Part shown: positions 43,601 to 54,670 of the stretch, piece after piece
Layout of the letters: each line of letters opens with the position of its first letter
Numbering within the stretch: position 1 is the first letter of the stretch
Source: Priapulus caudatus
Lineage: Eukaryota; Priapulida; Priapulimorpha; Priapulimorphida; Priapulidae
Assembly (NCBI RefSeq): GCF_000485595.1
Contig: NW_014577165.1
Coordinates: forward strand, 316,455 to 380,454
Reading direction: 5' to 3'
DNA length: 64,000 nt
Program-made: the position numbers and the translations under genes
Notes under the pieces: generated by a model
The model's database searches: none
The model's input: the letters and a program-made list of their open reading frames with translations, nothing else
What the model was told of the DNA's origin: nothing

Positions 43601-46600
43601 GAGTCCATTGTTGCCCATGGTAACAACCTTTTTGTGGAAATCATTGTATGAACCCTGTAACTTGTGCCTGTTTTACGCCGATTGTCACTGGAAATTTCGC
43701 ACAACACAGAGCCCGATATCAGACATGTCCAGTATATAATCATAATGAGATAGCATAGCCTCATCCTGATAGATATATATATTCTGAGTGCGCCAACTAT
43801 CAACATAACGATATAAATTTAACCAGAGTATTTAATAAACTATTAACTCTATTTATTTACTTATTCTTACATTATTCACAATTCCTAATAATAAACATTT
43901 TTCCATAACACCATATAAATTTCATGACAATCGGGTAAAAAGTGCAGAAGTTACAGGTTCTAGAATATTTCAACAAAAAATGTTGTTACCATGGCAACGA
44001 TCACTCCGCCCACACCCAAAAACGATTGGCGTCTTCGCTTTACAATAAGGCACCTTCATGCGAAATTTGAAGATGATCCGAGAAGAACTGCAGCCTGTAG
44101 AGCGTTCACAAAGAAATCTCTGCGGCGGCGGCGGCGCCGCGCCGATGCCAAACCCATAGTATCAAGAGTAGATAATAACACATAACATGGATAATAACAA
44201 CATAGATAATGTGTTATTATCTACTCTTGATAGTATCCCCACGAACTTCGTTCGGGGGATACAATTATGCTGCTTTACTCAGCTCATGCCAATCTGCTCA
44301 CAGTGTATACGCAATACGTTTCCGTTCTACTTTCTGTTTATGTTCGTGGACCAGTTAGTTTACGTTTCAGTGGACCTCAGGGTTAAACACTACATGCATA
44401 TATTGATTATTATACTCGTACTGTATACACTGAGTTTCTTACGATACAAGTACTAAATGCACATTACACGTGAAATAACATTGTTACTATTATCAAGTGT
44501 ATAAATTCTACGTAAGTCCTGTCATAATTTCCACTACGCTGAAACATTTACTATTGACTATTGTCAGCTTTGCTGTTCTTTAGTCAGGCCTACTGCGGCT
44601 ACTCTCTTTAGAAAATTAGTCAGTATAAAGTCAGTACTGTCGTCTGTAGAATGGGAAATCTGACAGTTGCATAATCTGTTAGAAAAAAACTTGGCTAGGC
44701 CTATTTAGCTTGTACCGAAAGCAAAAACATTTCATTATGTACACCTAGTACCTACAATGAAATACTGAGCTAAACTCACCATTCAGCAACACTTAAATGC
44801 AGTCTTCCTTCTGGTTCGACGTTGCCTTGAACATCATCATGAACGATGCCCGGGTAATCGGTGCCCAATGGTTCAAACATGTCTGGCTGAATGAAACTAG
44901 CCTATCTTCAACATGTTCAACTTCATTGTCTATGTCTACTTCATTTCCATCTTCATCAATGCTGATTGACTGCTCATCCGTATCGTACGAAACTGATAAG
45001 TCTAGAGACGACTCTGAATCGGTGTTCACATTAGGCTCCATTGTACACGCTTGGCAACGGGTAAACAAGCGAGAGTGCCTGCTCTTACGTCACACTACGT
45101 CACGCTCGCAAAGTAGGTGTAGCTTTTGCGTGCCCGCAAATTCTTAACATTGTGTCCATCAAACAAGTGCCGCAGAGCGACAGCGCTCATCTAACGTCTA
45201 CTGCGGTGACTCTGTGGTGGAGTGGTGGGATTCTAGTAAACCCTGTTAGTCCCAAATGTGTTCACATACACGCCGAAACAGTGGAATGCACAGGGATGGT
45301 ATCAGGAACCTTCTCAAAAGAGATGTTCGTTGGATCGTTATGAAAGTTGCCACGAGATGGCGCGTACGTTTAAGTGTCTTCAGATTAAAGATGGAAGCTC
45401 CCATCATACGTAGTAGCAACAACTATCTGCAAGACAGAATAGGTAAGCACTCATCCATTTACCTACGCAAGCCTACAGGCTGCAATAGAGCTGCCACCTG
45501 TAACCAATTAACGCAGGCAAAAACTCCACAGTACCACCAACACATGCACTGGCAGTAGCCACTGGCAGTGGCATACGTTACATGTAACATACTGACAGTA
45601 CAGAATGCCATAGAAATTATACGATTTAAGGAGCATAAACCTTCTTTAACCAAATTTAGCTTTTGAAATTTCAGTGTGACATTGTAGCCTCATAGTCTAC
45701 TAGCCAGCCTAGTGAACCTAGAAATGTCGAGTACTATAAGGTTTTATGTTGGAAATGCAATATACAGGTCATAAGGACTCCCAAACTGCCGGATGCTAAT
45801 TTGCATATGTGTAGCATTTTGCATAATCGGCTTAATTAGCATATTAATTAGGTCAAATCACTAAATCAAGAATATCTTTCTTAGTAATCCACATAGAGAC
45901 TTCATTCGTGTGTCTAGACCCATGTTTTCGACACTAAGCAATTGATCTGGCATGGATTCAAACCCCTACCATCCTTCCGACTGCCAGAAATCCAATATGG
46001 CTGCCATGCATAATGAGGTCAACCGTAAAATCACACATAACTGACCAACTGTTGGAAGATAGAGACTTTGTTTGATGTTTAGACCCATGTTCTAACACCA
46101 AGGATTCATCGTCTATAGAACTTATATATTTAACAGTAAGTTATTATTATATATAAAAATGTTAATATTATGATGCAGCTAGATCATGGAATACATAGAT
46201 GAACACCCAACACCATCAAACTACTTACTATTCGCCTTCTTCTTCATGGTTGTGATCATTCTCTCCAGTCTCTAGTCCTCTTCTCCTTCCTTCTGCTCTT
46301 TATATCCTTCTTCAGCATCATCTCGTTGTGTCAGTGAGTTACAACACTCATTTCCTTCTTCACACACATAGTAGCTGGTACATGACAATCCATTTGCTGC
46401 ACAACCACACTTCCTGCTGCAGGCATTTCCCTCTGCTCGGCAGCTGCAGCTAATGACGTCCATGAGGTTTTTTTGGTGGCGGTAGGTTCTTTTGACAGCA
46501 CTGGTACCACTTCATCGTTTACAGTAACTTCCCATCCATAGTTAGTGATTTGGACAGCAGAGAGGTCAGCCTTGTCTGCAGCCTTCCATAGCATCATTTG

Positions 46601-49600
46601 GAGATGTGCTCTCCGCGATAGGGAGTCTCAGGTTGATGTCTGTTGGTGGAAGGGACTTCACGGATGGAGGATTCTTTTGCTTGCGATAAATCTCGTACTT
46701 GGAAGCATTCATTGACGTGCCTTTCTTCTGGCCATATAAATGTAGAAAGAAGGCTTTGCCAGTTGCCATCAGGTCACTGCTAGTGGCATCGTCCTCTCCA
46801 AGAACTGAGTCTAGTCCAGCAATATCGGTCTGGTTGAGCACTTTCAGGGCGGACACTTTCCCTTTCCCATTAGGATAGGACACAGTGTCACAGCCTGAGA
46901 GTGCGTGCATTCCCAATATTTCCTTGCATTTCTCTCCTTGGTGACAGTGGCATTGATGTCAAGCACGGATCCATCCCACTTCTCCATCTGAACATGGCAT
47001 GATACGCCATTCTTCCAGCACCAGTACACGAGCAGCACGAATACTTCTGTGTCGTCACTAAGGATGCGCACAGTTCGAGCTCCCGCCGATGCAGCACGAA
47101 GCATGAAGCTGATGAGAGATATGTCTGCTTCATCATGATGCACAATACTGTTGGCTTGGCTCACAAGTTCAATGTTGCTACCAATATCAAAAAGTGTAAA
47201 GGAAAAACAAAATTGTCTATGACCTGGAAACGCTATTCGCCCGTCTCCTGATCGTTGACAGAGAGGAATCTTGAGTTGTCTGCTGTCTTCCATCATAGCT
47301 GTGCCCTGTTTCTCCATCACTTCATCGACGAGTATGGATTCCTCCGATTGGAAACAAGTCAGTACTAGTTAAACATCTCGGCGTCATCAAAAGAACCCTC
47401 TTCCCTCTGGCACTCTGCTGGTGGACGCCTCTCAGCTACTTTACCACAATGTCTGGCCATCCTCGGGTACAGTGGGTGATCTTGCTGAAGGAAGGAAATC
47501 TTGCCTCATCAACTACAGAGGGGCAGACACTTATGTCATCTTTGATCGGCATGAAGGTATCGGTGCAAAGGATCACGAGAGGCAGAGGAGAGCCGGGGAG
47601 GGATCCACTGCATATCAACTGACTCTGAACTCACCACTAGCTGGTCGTGATGCCATCATGAAAAACAAGAACAACAACAGGCAGCTCTCACAACTACTCT
47701 GCACACATAATCTTGGTAGCAACATTGAACTTGTGAGCCAAGCCAACAGTATTGTGCATCATGATGAAGCAGACGTATCTCTCATCAGCTACATGCTTCG
47801 TGCTGCATCGGTGGAGCTCGGACTGTGCGCATCCTTAGTGATGACGCAGATGTATTCGTGCTGCTCGTGTACTGGTGCTGGAAGGATGGAGTATCATGCC
47901 ATGTTCAGATGGAAAAGTGGGATGGATCCGTGCTTGACATCAATGCCACTGTCACCAAGCTCGGAAGAATGCAAGAAAATATTGGGAATGCACGCACTCT
48001 CAGGCTGTGACACTGGTGTCCTATCCTAATGGGAGAGAGAAAGTGTCCGCCCTGAAAGTGCTCAACCAGACCAATATTGCTGGACTAGACTCAGTTCTTG
48101 GAAAGGACGATGCCACTGACAGTGACCTGATGGCAACTGGCAAAGCCTTCTTCCTACATTTATATGGCCAGAAGAAATGCACGTCAATGAATGCTTCCAG
48201 GTACGAGATTTATCGCAAGCAAAAGAATCCTCCATCCGTGAAGTCCCTTCCACCAACAGACATCAACCTGAGACTCCCTATCGCGAGAGCACATCTCCAA
48301 ATGATGCTATGGAAGGCTGCAGACAGGCGATGCCCTCCTGCTGTCCAAATCACTAACTATGGATGGAAAGTTACTGTAAACGATGAAGTGGTACCAGTGC
48401 TGTCAAAAGAACTACCGCACCAAAAAACCTCCATGGACGTCATTAGCTGCAGCTGCCGAGCAGAGGGAAGTGCCTGCAGCAGAAGTGTGGTTGTGCAGCA
48501 AAATGGATTGTCATGTACCAGCTACTATGTGTGTGAAGGAGGAATGAGTGTTGTAACTCACTGACACAACAAGATGATGTCTGAAGAAGGATATAAAGAG
48601 CAGAAGGAAGGAGAAGAGGATCTAGAGACTGGAGAGAATGATCACAACCATGAAGAAGAAGGCGAATAGTAAGTAGTTTGATGTGTTGGGTGTTCATCTA
48701 TGTATTCCATGATCTAGCTGCATCATAATTATTTAACATTTTCATATATAATAATAACTTACTGTTAAATATATAAGTGTCTATAGACGATGGAATCCTT
48801 GGTGTTAAGAACATGGGTCTAAACATCAAACAAAGTCTCTATCTCTCAACAGTTGGTCAGTTATGGTGATTTTACGGTTGACCTCATTATGCATGGCAGC
48901 CATATTGGATTTCTGGCAGTCGGCAGATGGTAGGGGTTTTGAATCCATGCCAATCAATTGCTTAGTGTCGAAAACATGGGTCTAGACACACGAATGAAGT
49001 CTCTATGTGGATTACTAAGAAAGAATTCTTGATTTTGTGATTTGACCTAATTAATATGCTAATTAGGCGCATTAAGCAAAATGCTACACATATGCAAATT
49101 AGCATCCGGCAGTTTCTTAGTTCTTATGACCTGTATATTGCATTTCAACATAAAACCTATAGTAGTACTAACATTTCTAGGTTCAGTAAAGAACGACATA
49201 GGGGTGGCTAGTAGACTATCATACATCCAGGCATGTATAGATTCTACTAGCAAACCCGGCAGTCAAATTCTTTCTAACAGACAGTCAACAAATCCATGTT
49301 TAACCCTCCTCTGAGGGTCAAAAGATTATCTGACACTTACTCTTCGCATGTCAGCAGAAAGTAGTTTCATGGTCCTTTCAATAATGCCATAAAAAATGCT
49401 AGGTCACCGCTGAAACAAAAAAGTTTTTCAATCGCTCCGTCAGACCATGTCCTCAGAAAATGTTTAAAATCTGCCCTGTGCCCATTGACCTTTGACCTGT
49501 GACCTCCAATTTCAGCACAGTGATGGCTTTTCCTACCATGATGCTATACACCGACTATCACGAGCTAGGTCGAGCCGTTTAGATTTTTGTGCGCAATTCT

Positions 49601-52600
49601 GCATTTCCTCCCTATACCTTAAGTTAGGAGTGAATGTTCCACCTTCTTTTACACCTCTTGACCTTTGACGCTTCGACATCCCAACTCGTTTTCGGATTAC
49701 CCCCCACGTCCCGAATATCGTGACCGTACGTCGAGCGGTTAAGATTTGTGCCCAACTGTTGACGGACGCACGGACGGACGCACGCACGGACGGACGATCA
49801 TGCGATTCTACAAGCTGCATCTGACTATGTCAGATGAGCTAAAAATCCACCCGAAAACCATTCAACCTGTAAATTTCTTAGTAGTTGTACATAACATAGT
49901 TAATTTGATATATGTCACTATTTTTCATCACTAAAGGAAGGACAGGTAGGACAGGTGATCAATAATACTGCAAAAAATCGTCAATATAAAACAGGGAGTT
50001 TATTAATTTGACTGATACTGCAACATGGTTTCAGCATTTCACCGTTGTACGCTCTACTTCTTTATACGCTCTTGATTAAATCACAATAAGCCATATCGGA
50101 AAGTCCCCGCCACCATATTGAGATCAGATAAGAGGGGGTATAAGTTGCCTATATATAACATGTATAACAGTGTATAACATGGTTAGGATAGGACTAGTCT
50201 AGGTTTTTGATCTATAATTCTCTTCACTAACATCGTAGTTCAATTCACAGGTGCGTTTCTGTTCACAGAAACATTTACAAATATGATTGTGGTCATTTGG
50301 GATATTTTGCAATGTTTGTGTTAATGCAAAAACTAAAAACGCATGAGTGTTTACATTAATCACGTACTTTCCTACACGCGCCTAGTCCATTTTATACCCT
50401 CTTTTTCTATGACCTAAATAGCACAGTTGGACTTTCTGATATCACTTAAAGCCCTGTGCTTGTACCACTGGCTCCTGTCCCTGAACGCACTAAAATTCAC
50501 CTTAATTCCCAAAAAAATTTACTAGTGTGCCAAGTTTGGAAAAGGGTCTAAAAACCCAGCTAGTCCCGATTTTTCGAAAATTTCCAAAAAATGTAAATCC
50601 TCGCCGATTAGCCAGTCCTGCTCAAAAGGTACCAGACCCAGACAGGAGGATGGGCTGCTATTTCCACTTTTTGCAACACTGGGCGTGCCCACCAACTATT
50701 ACACTTTAACAGCGTCACAACATTATATCCATTACCTGTGGGGCAGAAGAGGAACCGCGGCTGTTCCAGGTGTTGAAAGACCTCGTTAGTGACCGACACC
50801 TGTGCGTAGGCAAACGACTGAAAGACGGCTTTGTCTGCCTCGCACATGTCTGCCTCGATGTCATCAAACAACAATGCAAACGCACGACAACCAAAGTGCG
50901 ACACCTGCAAGATTTAAAGGGTGATCTGATGCAATTATCCGATGCAAGGCACACAAACACAATACGGACCATGCGGTTGAAACCATTTCTGCTATGCGGC
51001 GACAGTGACAGACAGATGTTAAAAAAATACTTCTGCAGTCTGGTAATGATGCACAGGTATAAATACATGGTTCATACAGGACTGCAATTTTTTTCAAGGA
51101 CTTTTCAAGGACATTTTATCGGAAATTCAAAATCATTTTATCAGTCATTTTATCGGAATTCATACACAGAACAAAACATACCTGGATTAATTTAATAACC
51201 CCATTCTTAATCACTGCATGTCACCCCTAAAACTTACCTGGATCACATTAATAAACCCTTCTAAACACTGTCACTTCTGTACAACATACCTTGACTTACT
51301 GACTGATTTTACTGACTTACTGTAATTTGTGATTATCATTTAACTGTCTATCGTGTCTATAGCTTTTCAAGCTCATTTAACGCAATTTTTATTGAGGTTT
51401 GCACATTATTGATGGTACAAAATTTCTTTTTATTACAAAGGATTCTTTCTAAAAATTCAAGGACATTTTCATAAAATTCAAGGACATTTTCATGAAATTC
51501 AAGAACTTTTCATGCACAAAATCAACATTTACTAAATTCAAGTACTTTTTAAGGACTCCCCTCAAATTCAAGTACTTTTTAAGGACTCCCCTCAAATTCA
51601 AGGACTTTTCAAGGACTGTGCGAACCATGAAATAGCACCATCACCTTTTCGTATGAGCAACAGTTGAACAGAGCTTCATTAGCCACTCCAGCTACTTCTA
51701 GATGAGGTTACTTCAGCTTGACACAGATAGCTATACCAGTTTCACAACTAGCTACCAGCTAATAGGTTAATTTTATGGATTTACCATTAAAATGAAAATA
51801 CTAATATTATCATAAAATCTGATAAACTGGCTAAAAAAAAACAAGTTTCATGCAGTTTATCATGTAGTGCGTATGACTGGTTGTGATATAGAACGTCAAC
51901 AGATGACTGTACTGGTACTTCAGAAGTTGTGATACCTGTGTTATGCCATAACGATATCTAGCAACACATTTTGATTCATGTTTTATGATTCTAATGTGGG
52001 TGTCGTGATGGAGGTGACTGTGTCGTAACTACAACATGTGACATACTTGCTCCAGCTTTCTCTTCAGGCACGCAACTTCCTTCGCAGAGGAGAAGGTGAT
52101 GTCAAGACCGGGAGATAACGCATAGACAAACTGAACGCCGTTATCTTTGGCTGCTGTTATGAGACTAGTCAACAGGTCTGCAAATACAATGACGACTCAT
52201 ACAAAACGTCACAGTAATCTAGCGGAATCAATGGCAAAGCCCAAGTTCACAGAGACCTAATAATCATACAGTACTTCTGCTTGCTGGTTAACCGTCGAAA
52301 TTAGGCCACTGCACATGCCTCTTCAATGAGTCCATTAAAAAGGAAAGGTAAATTTCGCTGACTCACACCTTGCCACATTTATGTAAGCTGACGTGTTCGT
52401 ACACACCTCTACATAATTCACACCTGTCTATAACAGACAATTTGGTTTTCCCCATGAATTACATGTAATATATTGAAACCACATCTAAAGGACCTGTTTG
52501 TAAAGGGCATGTTTGACATTTTCTGAGTGCAGTCATTCAGCATAATTATATGTATAACATATATAACATTGACACTTGTCTATAAAGGTACACTTGTACC

Positions 52601-54670
52601 CCTTGAGTGACTCAGGGGTTATATATACACAAGGGGTTATATAGATACATATACAGGTTTGCATAAATGCAATTCAACATATAATGTAATAATTATAAAG
52701 TGCACCATTACATTGCTCCTAAGCACATTAGTACACACCTGCTTCTTCAACAGAATACAGCTCTCGCCAATATGCTCTATGTTTGTAATCATCCTTGGGT
52801 GCATACATGTATGTGTTCAACCCCATCATATGCATCCTAAAAACCAAGATCAAATATATTTGGTTATCATGCTAAGCGACGTGAGCAGTAGAGGGAATGT
52901 CAATGATTGGAGTGTAACAACTGATGAAAATAACATGAAAGTGTCAATGACACTGTAGCTCACTACAAATGAAAGTGTCAATGACACTGTAGCTCACCAC
53001 AAAAAGGACACAAATGAGTGAGTGAGAAGAAGTTAGTTTTAATTGAGCAACCATCGACGTACATTATAGAAACGAAGAGTATATATGGGAGAACTCCCAT
53101 TATATACTCTTGATAATTATGTGTAATTTTTTATGTGAAAATAATAAATAATATTATATATATAAGATTAATAAATTAATTATATAAACAAAAATGAATC
53201 ACAATTGTGACAGTAGATAAGGCACTATACCCGCTTTGATGTTTCTTAGGCATAAATCATTATAATCATAATAATAATAATAAATATAATAATAAATAGT
53301 ATAAATCATAACATGTTCATAGCAGGAATTTTGCATTAAAGATATTGTCAATGAAATTTTGTAAAACGACACAGAACGAGATGTGGACACCACAGACTGT
53401 TTGTTATCTGCGTGTCTATATAATAAGCTATATAAGCCAAACCTACCTAATTTGTAATAATTTTTTTTTTAAAATATCAAAACCCCTAGCCGTTATTCAT
53501 TCACATACAAAAATGAGCAAAACCGTTGAACCTGAATAGACTAAAATGGCAATTCCCATTTTTGCCAAAAAATTGCCGTGGCTCGAAAGTACGTCGACTG
53601 GCGTGCTCCAAAATAGGACGTTTAATATGGGAGCATAGCAGTAATAACTATACCCAATTTCAAACATGTGGGTCAAACGATTCCCGAGTTATCGTTGACC
53701 GTAGCCAAATGTTGACGGGCGGACAGACGGACGGATGTACGACGACCCATGGCAATAGCTCAGCTTGACGATGTCAAGGTGAGCCAAAAAGGCAAGTTCA
53801 ATGACCAGTTTAGTGTCTTCCTAGGAAGACATTACATAACGCCATCTAAATAGGGGGGCAAGTACTGGATTGCTAACTCAGAAAACTGCTGGATACATTA
53901 TACCCGGAGCCAATTTGCCTGTATTTAATCTTTCTAAATATGCTCTTTCACAGCAGACAACTAGTGCTGATAAGACATCTTCCTCACCCTTTCCAAGTTT
54001 CTATACGTAAAATGTCTCAGAACCGACCTAAGCAGTAAGTGGAAACAGCATGCTACTGCTAAATTGCTATTACCAATGCGGAGTAGGAACAAGTCTAACA
54101 GCATATAATTTAATTATTGTGAGTGTATTAATTATGTAGACTACCGCTTGAACAGCTCCTTGCGTTGTTCTGCCGTCCAAGGACGTCCATAGAAACCTAT
54201 AGTAAAATGCAAATGCAAATTAGGAGTATACCTACTTACTGTATTGTATAGTATAGGCTGAGGAATTGATGTATAATTATTATGTAAGTGCTGCATATTC
54301 ACATATATATCCAATTAGCGGTTTCAGTGACAGTATAACTACTAAACCTAGACCAATGGCAATGGCAATGGCAATGGCAATGGCAATGGCAATGGCAATG
54401 GCAATGGCAATGGCAATGGCAATGGCAATAAATTGTGCCCTAGATTTGATAATAATAATATTCCTAGTGAGGTTACAAAATAATTCTAGCGTCAGAAATT
54501 CAAGGGAACATTTCTAAGGTAGCCTGGTAGGATCTATCTTTTTGTAATCTTCATAATAAACTCCCTGTGTGAATACAGAAGAGTAACTTACCTTCGACAA
54601 CACCGCACAAAAAAGTCTCTGTTCGTGGATGGATGCGGTTGTTTACGCAGTGGTTGGGCCGCGACGACAT
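31659..54670 (-). CDS. OGA: Protein O-GlcNAcase (GH84 hydrolase), complete
   Basis: Removes O-GlcNAc from Ser/Thr of nuclear and cytosolic proteins. Fifteen minus-strand exons: 54670-54592, 54196-54145, 52836-52739, 52177-52047, 50904-50736, 40407-40309, 40036-39892, 39431-39298, 39029-37941, 36207-36122, 33690-33586, 33329-33238, 32824-32626, 32338-32179 and 31795-31659. Phases agree throughout; total 2775 bp, 924 aa (human 916). GH84 landmarks: [14 protein letters not shown] (20-33), [19 protein letters not shown]-like [11 protein letters not shown], the catalytic pair Asp134-Asp135 in [13 protein letters not shown], and [12 protein letters not shown] (235-246). Exon 9 encodes a disordered acidic linker and the helical stalk ([24 protein letters not shown]). 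Exons 10-15 carry [11 protein letters not shown] and the pseudo-acetyltransferase domain ending VIALGRPL. Intron 7 uses a GC donor. Introns are large, and intron 5 (9.9 kb) is full of mobile DNA. Confidence 0.97.
32455..32575. repeat. CA/CGCA-rich microsatellite in OGA intron 13
   Basis: Runs of ACGCACGC, CACACACA and GCATGCATG. The run ends about 50 bp from exon 13. Confidence 0.9.
37204..37243. repeat. (GAATTT)n microsatellite in OGA intron 9
   Basis: About six units of GAATTT with one interruption. Confidence 0.95.
37657..37719 (-). other. Candidate 63-bp cassette exon in OGA intron 9
   Basis: On the minus strand a strong acceptor (TTTTCTAG after a pyrimidine run) and a GTACGA donor bound 63 bp. 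Its phase (1 in, 1 out) fits between exon 9 (ends phase 1) and exon 10, adding 21 residues ([15 protein letters not shown] within) without a stop. Exon 9 also joins exon 10 perfectly without it, and that joint has the same length as the human protein. Optional or spurious. Confidence 0.3.
40480..40640 (+). repeat. Dispersed repeat R4, copy in OGA intron 5
   Basis: Shares GGGCCTCGGGAA, CTAAATAGAGGGCAGCGAA, GCGCGCTTCGCGCGGATATC and TATAAAGAAG...GAGCGTAC with the other copies. The inverse copy at 50020-50085 covers only the last third. Confidence 0.7.
40690..41045 (-). pseudogene. Small basic ORF with one frameshift, unrecognised
   Basis: Two overlapping minus-strand frames read as one protein if a single base shift near 40900 is allowed: first [15 protein letters not shown]...[10 protein letters not shown], then [19 protein letters not shown] and [10 protein letters not shown]. 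The RKSPRLA type of motif is common in chromatin proteins, but I do not recognise the family. It is intronless and lies inside OGA intron 5, so it may be a decayed retrocopy. Confidence 0.3.
41725..43102 (+). mobile_element. Pearl/Helentron-like element, copy B (long form)
   Basis: Starts ACAAGTGCCGCAAAGCGACAG and ends with the hairpin ATCTGAGCTATGTCAGAT and GAGCTAAAAA. A (GACGGACG) and (CGGACGCTCGGACGG) array at about 42990-43050 precedes the hairpin. It includes a C-rich stretch at 42100-42500 not present in copy A. Internal TTGACCTTTGACC and TTAAGTTAAGG landmarks are intact. Confidence 0.82.
43495..44100. mobile_element. Fold-back element with approximately 120-bp arms
   Basis: The left arm (about 43510-43630; CTCGGATGATCTTCAAATTT, GCGAAGACGCCAATCG, CCATGGTAACAAC) is inverted at about 43977-44096 (GTTGTTACCATGG, CGATTGGCGTCTTCGC, AAATTTGAAGATGATCCGAG). 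The AT-rich middle shows no coding capacity. Confidence 0.85.
44155..44236. repeat. Small perfect-arm palindrome (TATCAAGAGTAGATAATAACACA)
   Basis: Two arms of about 28 bp, ATAGTATCAAGAGTAG... and its reverse complement ...CTACTCTTGATAGTAT, are separated by a short AT-rich loop. Its end ATCAAGAGT also occurs in the palindromes at 57358-57415 and 61586-61660, and at 53085-53110. Confidence 0.85.
44780..45041 (-). pseudogene. Broken ORF, transposon-associated type, unrecognised
   Basis: A minus-strand frame starts [19 protein letters not shown], followed by an Asp/Glu-rich stretch. With one base shift near 44895 it continues [14 protein letters not shown] and RLHLSVAEW up to a good GTGAGT donor. 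This arrangement reminds me of short proteins found in invertebrate transposons, but I cannot name the family. The frameshift argues for decay. Confidence 0.3.
46272..47320 (-). pseudogene. GCDT/CXC-type transposon protein, left-arm copy (frameshifted)
   Basis: Minus-strand frames in order read [18 protein letters not shown], then [76 protein letters not shown], and a Cys-rich tail [20 protein letters not shown] ... [14 protein letters not shown]. They are spread over at least three frames, so the gene is broken several times. The Asp-rich ILSDDT and GCDT motifs resemble a PIN/FEN-like nuclease core, and the tail is a CXC (tesmin-like) zinc module; both assignments rest on memory of similar uncharacterised fish and invertebrate proteins. 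The N-terminal part is missing. Confidence 0.7.
47421..48600 (+). pseudogene. GCDT/CXC-type transposon protein, right-arm copy (frameshifted)
   Basis: Plus-strand frames start [15 protein letters not shown] and continue [55 protein letters not shown]. After a shift they read [18 protein letters not shown] and [13 protein letters not shown], then after another [19 protein letters not shown] through [12 protein letters not shown] to [15 protein letters not shown] and a CXC-like end. It is the longer copy, with the N-terminal third that the left arm lacks (first acid in VIFDRHE). At least three frameshifts make a functional product unlikely. Confidence 0.72.
51067..51632. repeat. Dispersed repeat with ATGGTTC ends and CAAGGAC motifs
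   Basis: Left end ATGGTTCATACAGGACTG, right end CAAGGACTGTGCGAACCATG: an imperfect inverted pair. The right part holds repeated TTCAAGGACATTTTC and two tandem 30-bp units at about 51535-51595. It lies between OGA exons 4 and 5, immediately beyond exon 5 in transcript-upstream direction. Confidence 0.7.
52440..52620 (+). repeat. CTGTCTATAAAGGACACTT repeat, copy 1
   Basis: Two degenerate units of a widespread marine-invertebrate style tandem repeat: CCACATCTAAAGGACCTGTTT and CACTTGTCTATAAAGG followed by CCTTGAGTGACTC. Related blocks are at about 60838-60985 and 63015-63235. Confidence 0.6.
52930..53790 (+). mobile_element. Second pearl-like family, copy 1 (OGA intron 2)
   Basis: Begins with two TGTCAATGACACTGTAGCTCA units and continues through a TATATACTCTTGATAAT palindrome. 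It ends with ATGTGGGTCAAACG, TTATCGTTGACCGTAGCC, a GACGGACGGA array and the hairpin CTTGACGATGTCAAG followed by GTGAGCCAAAAA. The 3' architecture equals that of the main family although the sequence differs. Confidence 0.75.
53085..53115. repeat. TATACTCTTGATAAT palindrome segment
   Basis: AGAGTATATATGGGAG and CTCCCATTATATACTCTTG form a short hairpin inside the family-2 element; the same hairpin appears at about 61592-61655 in the other family-2 copy. Confidence 0.7.
54353..54429. repeat. (CAATGG)12 hexanucleotide microsatellite
   Basis: About 12 perfect CAATGG units between OGA exons 1 and 2. It produces a false Met-Ala repeat open frame. Confidence 0.98.

Larger units (their letters stand above)
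45693..49218. mobile_element. 3.5-kb palindromic DNA transposon, nested in copy A
   Basis: Ends are perfect 13-bp inverted repeats TAGTCTACTAGCC...GGCTAGTAGACTA. TCA is duplicated on both sides (45690-45692 and 49219-49221), and the empty site is seen in copy C. Two arms of about 1.5 kb (45693 to about 47183, and about 47713-49218) are reverse complements with few substitutions and small deletions, for example about 17 bp missing near 45706. The unpaired centre (about 47184-47712) holds the N-terminal coding part of the right-hand gene. I cannot assign it to a named superfamily; a 3-bp target duplication alone is not decisive. Confidence 0.85.
45161..49845 (+). mobile_element. Pearl/Helentron-like element, copy A, interrupted by the palindromic transposon
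   Basis: The 5' part is 45161-45692 (ACAAGTGCCGCAGAGCGACAG...GTAGCCTCA) and the 3' part is 49222-49845 (TACATCCAGGCATG...). Joined, they match copy C without a gap at 14845-14870. It ends with the perfect hairpin CATCTGACTATGTCAGATG followed by AGCTAAAAA. A GACGGACGCACG array precedes it. About 1.15 kb once the insertion is removed. Confidence 0.88.

Noticed and set aside
49980-50100. Functional element near TTCACCGTTGTACGCTC
   Set aside because: It is only an inverse fragment of dispersed repeat R4 seen at 40480-40640.
54266-54517. Met-Ala repeat protein
   Set aside because: Translation of the (CAATGG)12 microsatellite in OGA intron 1.
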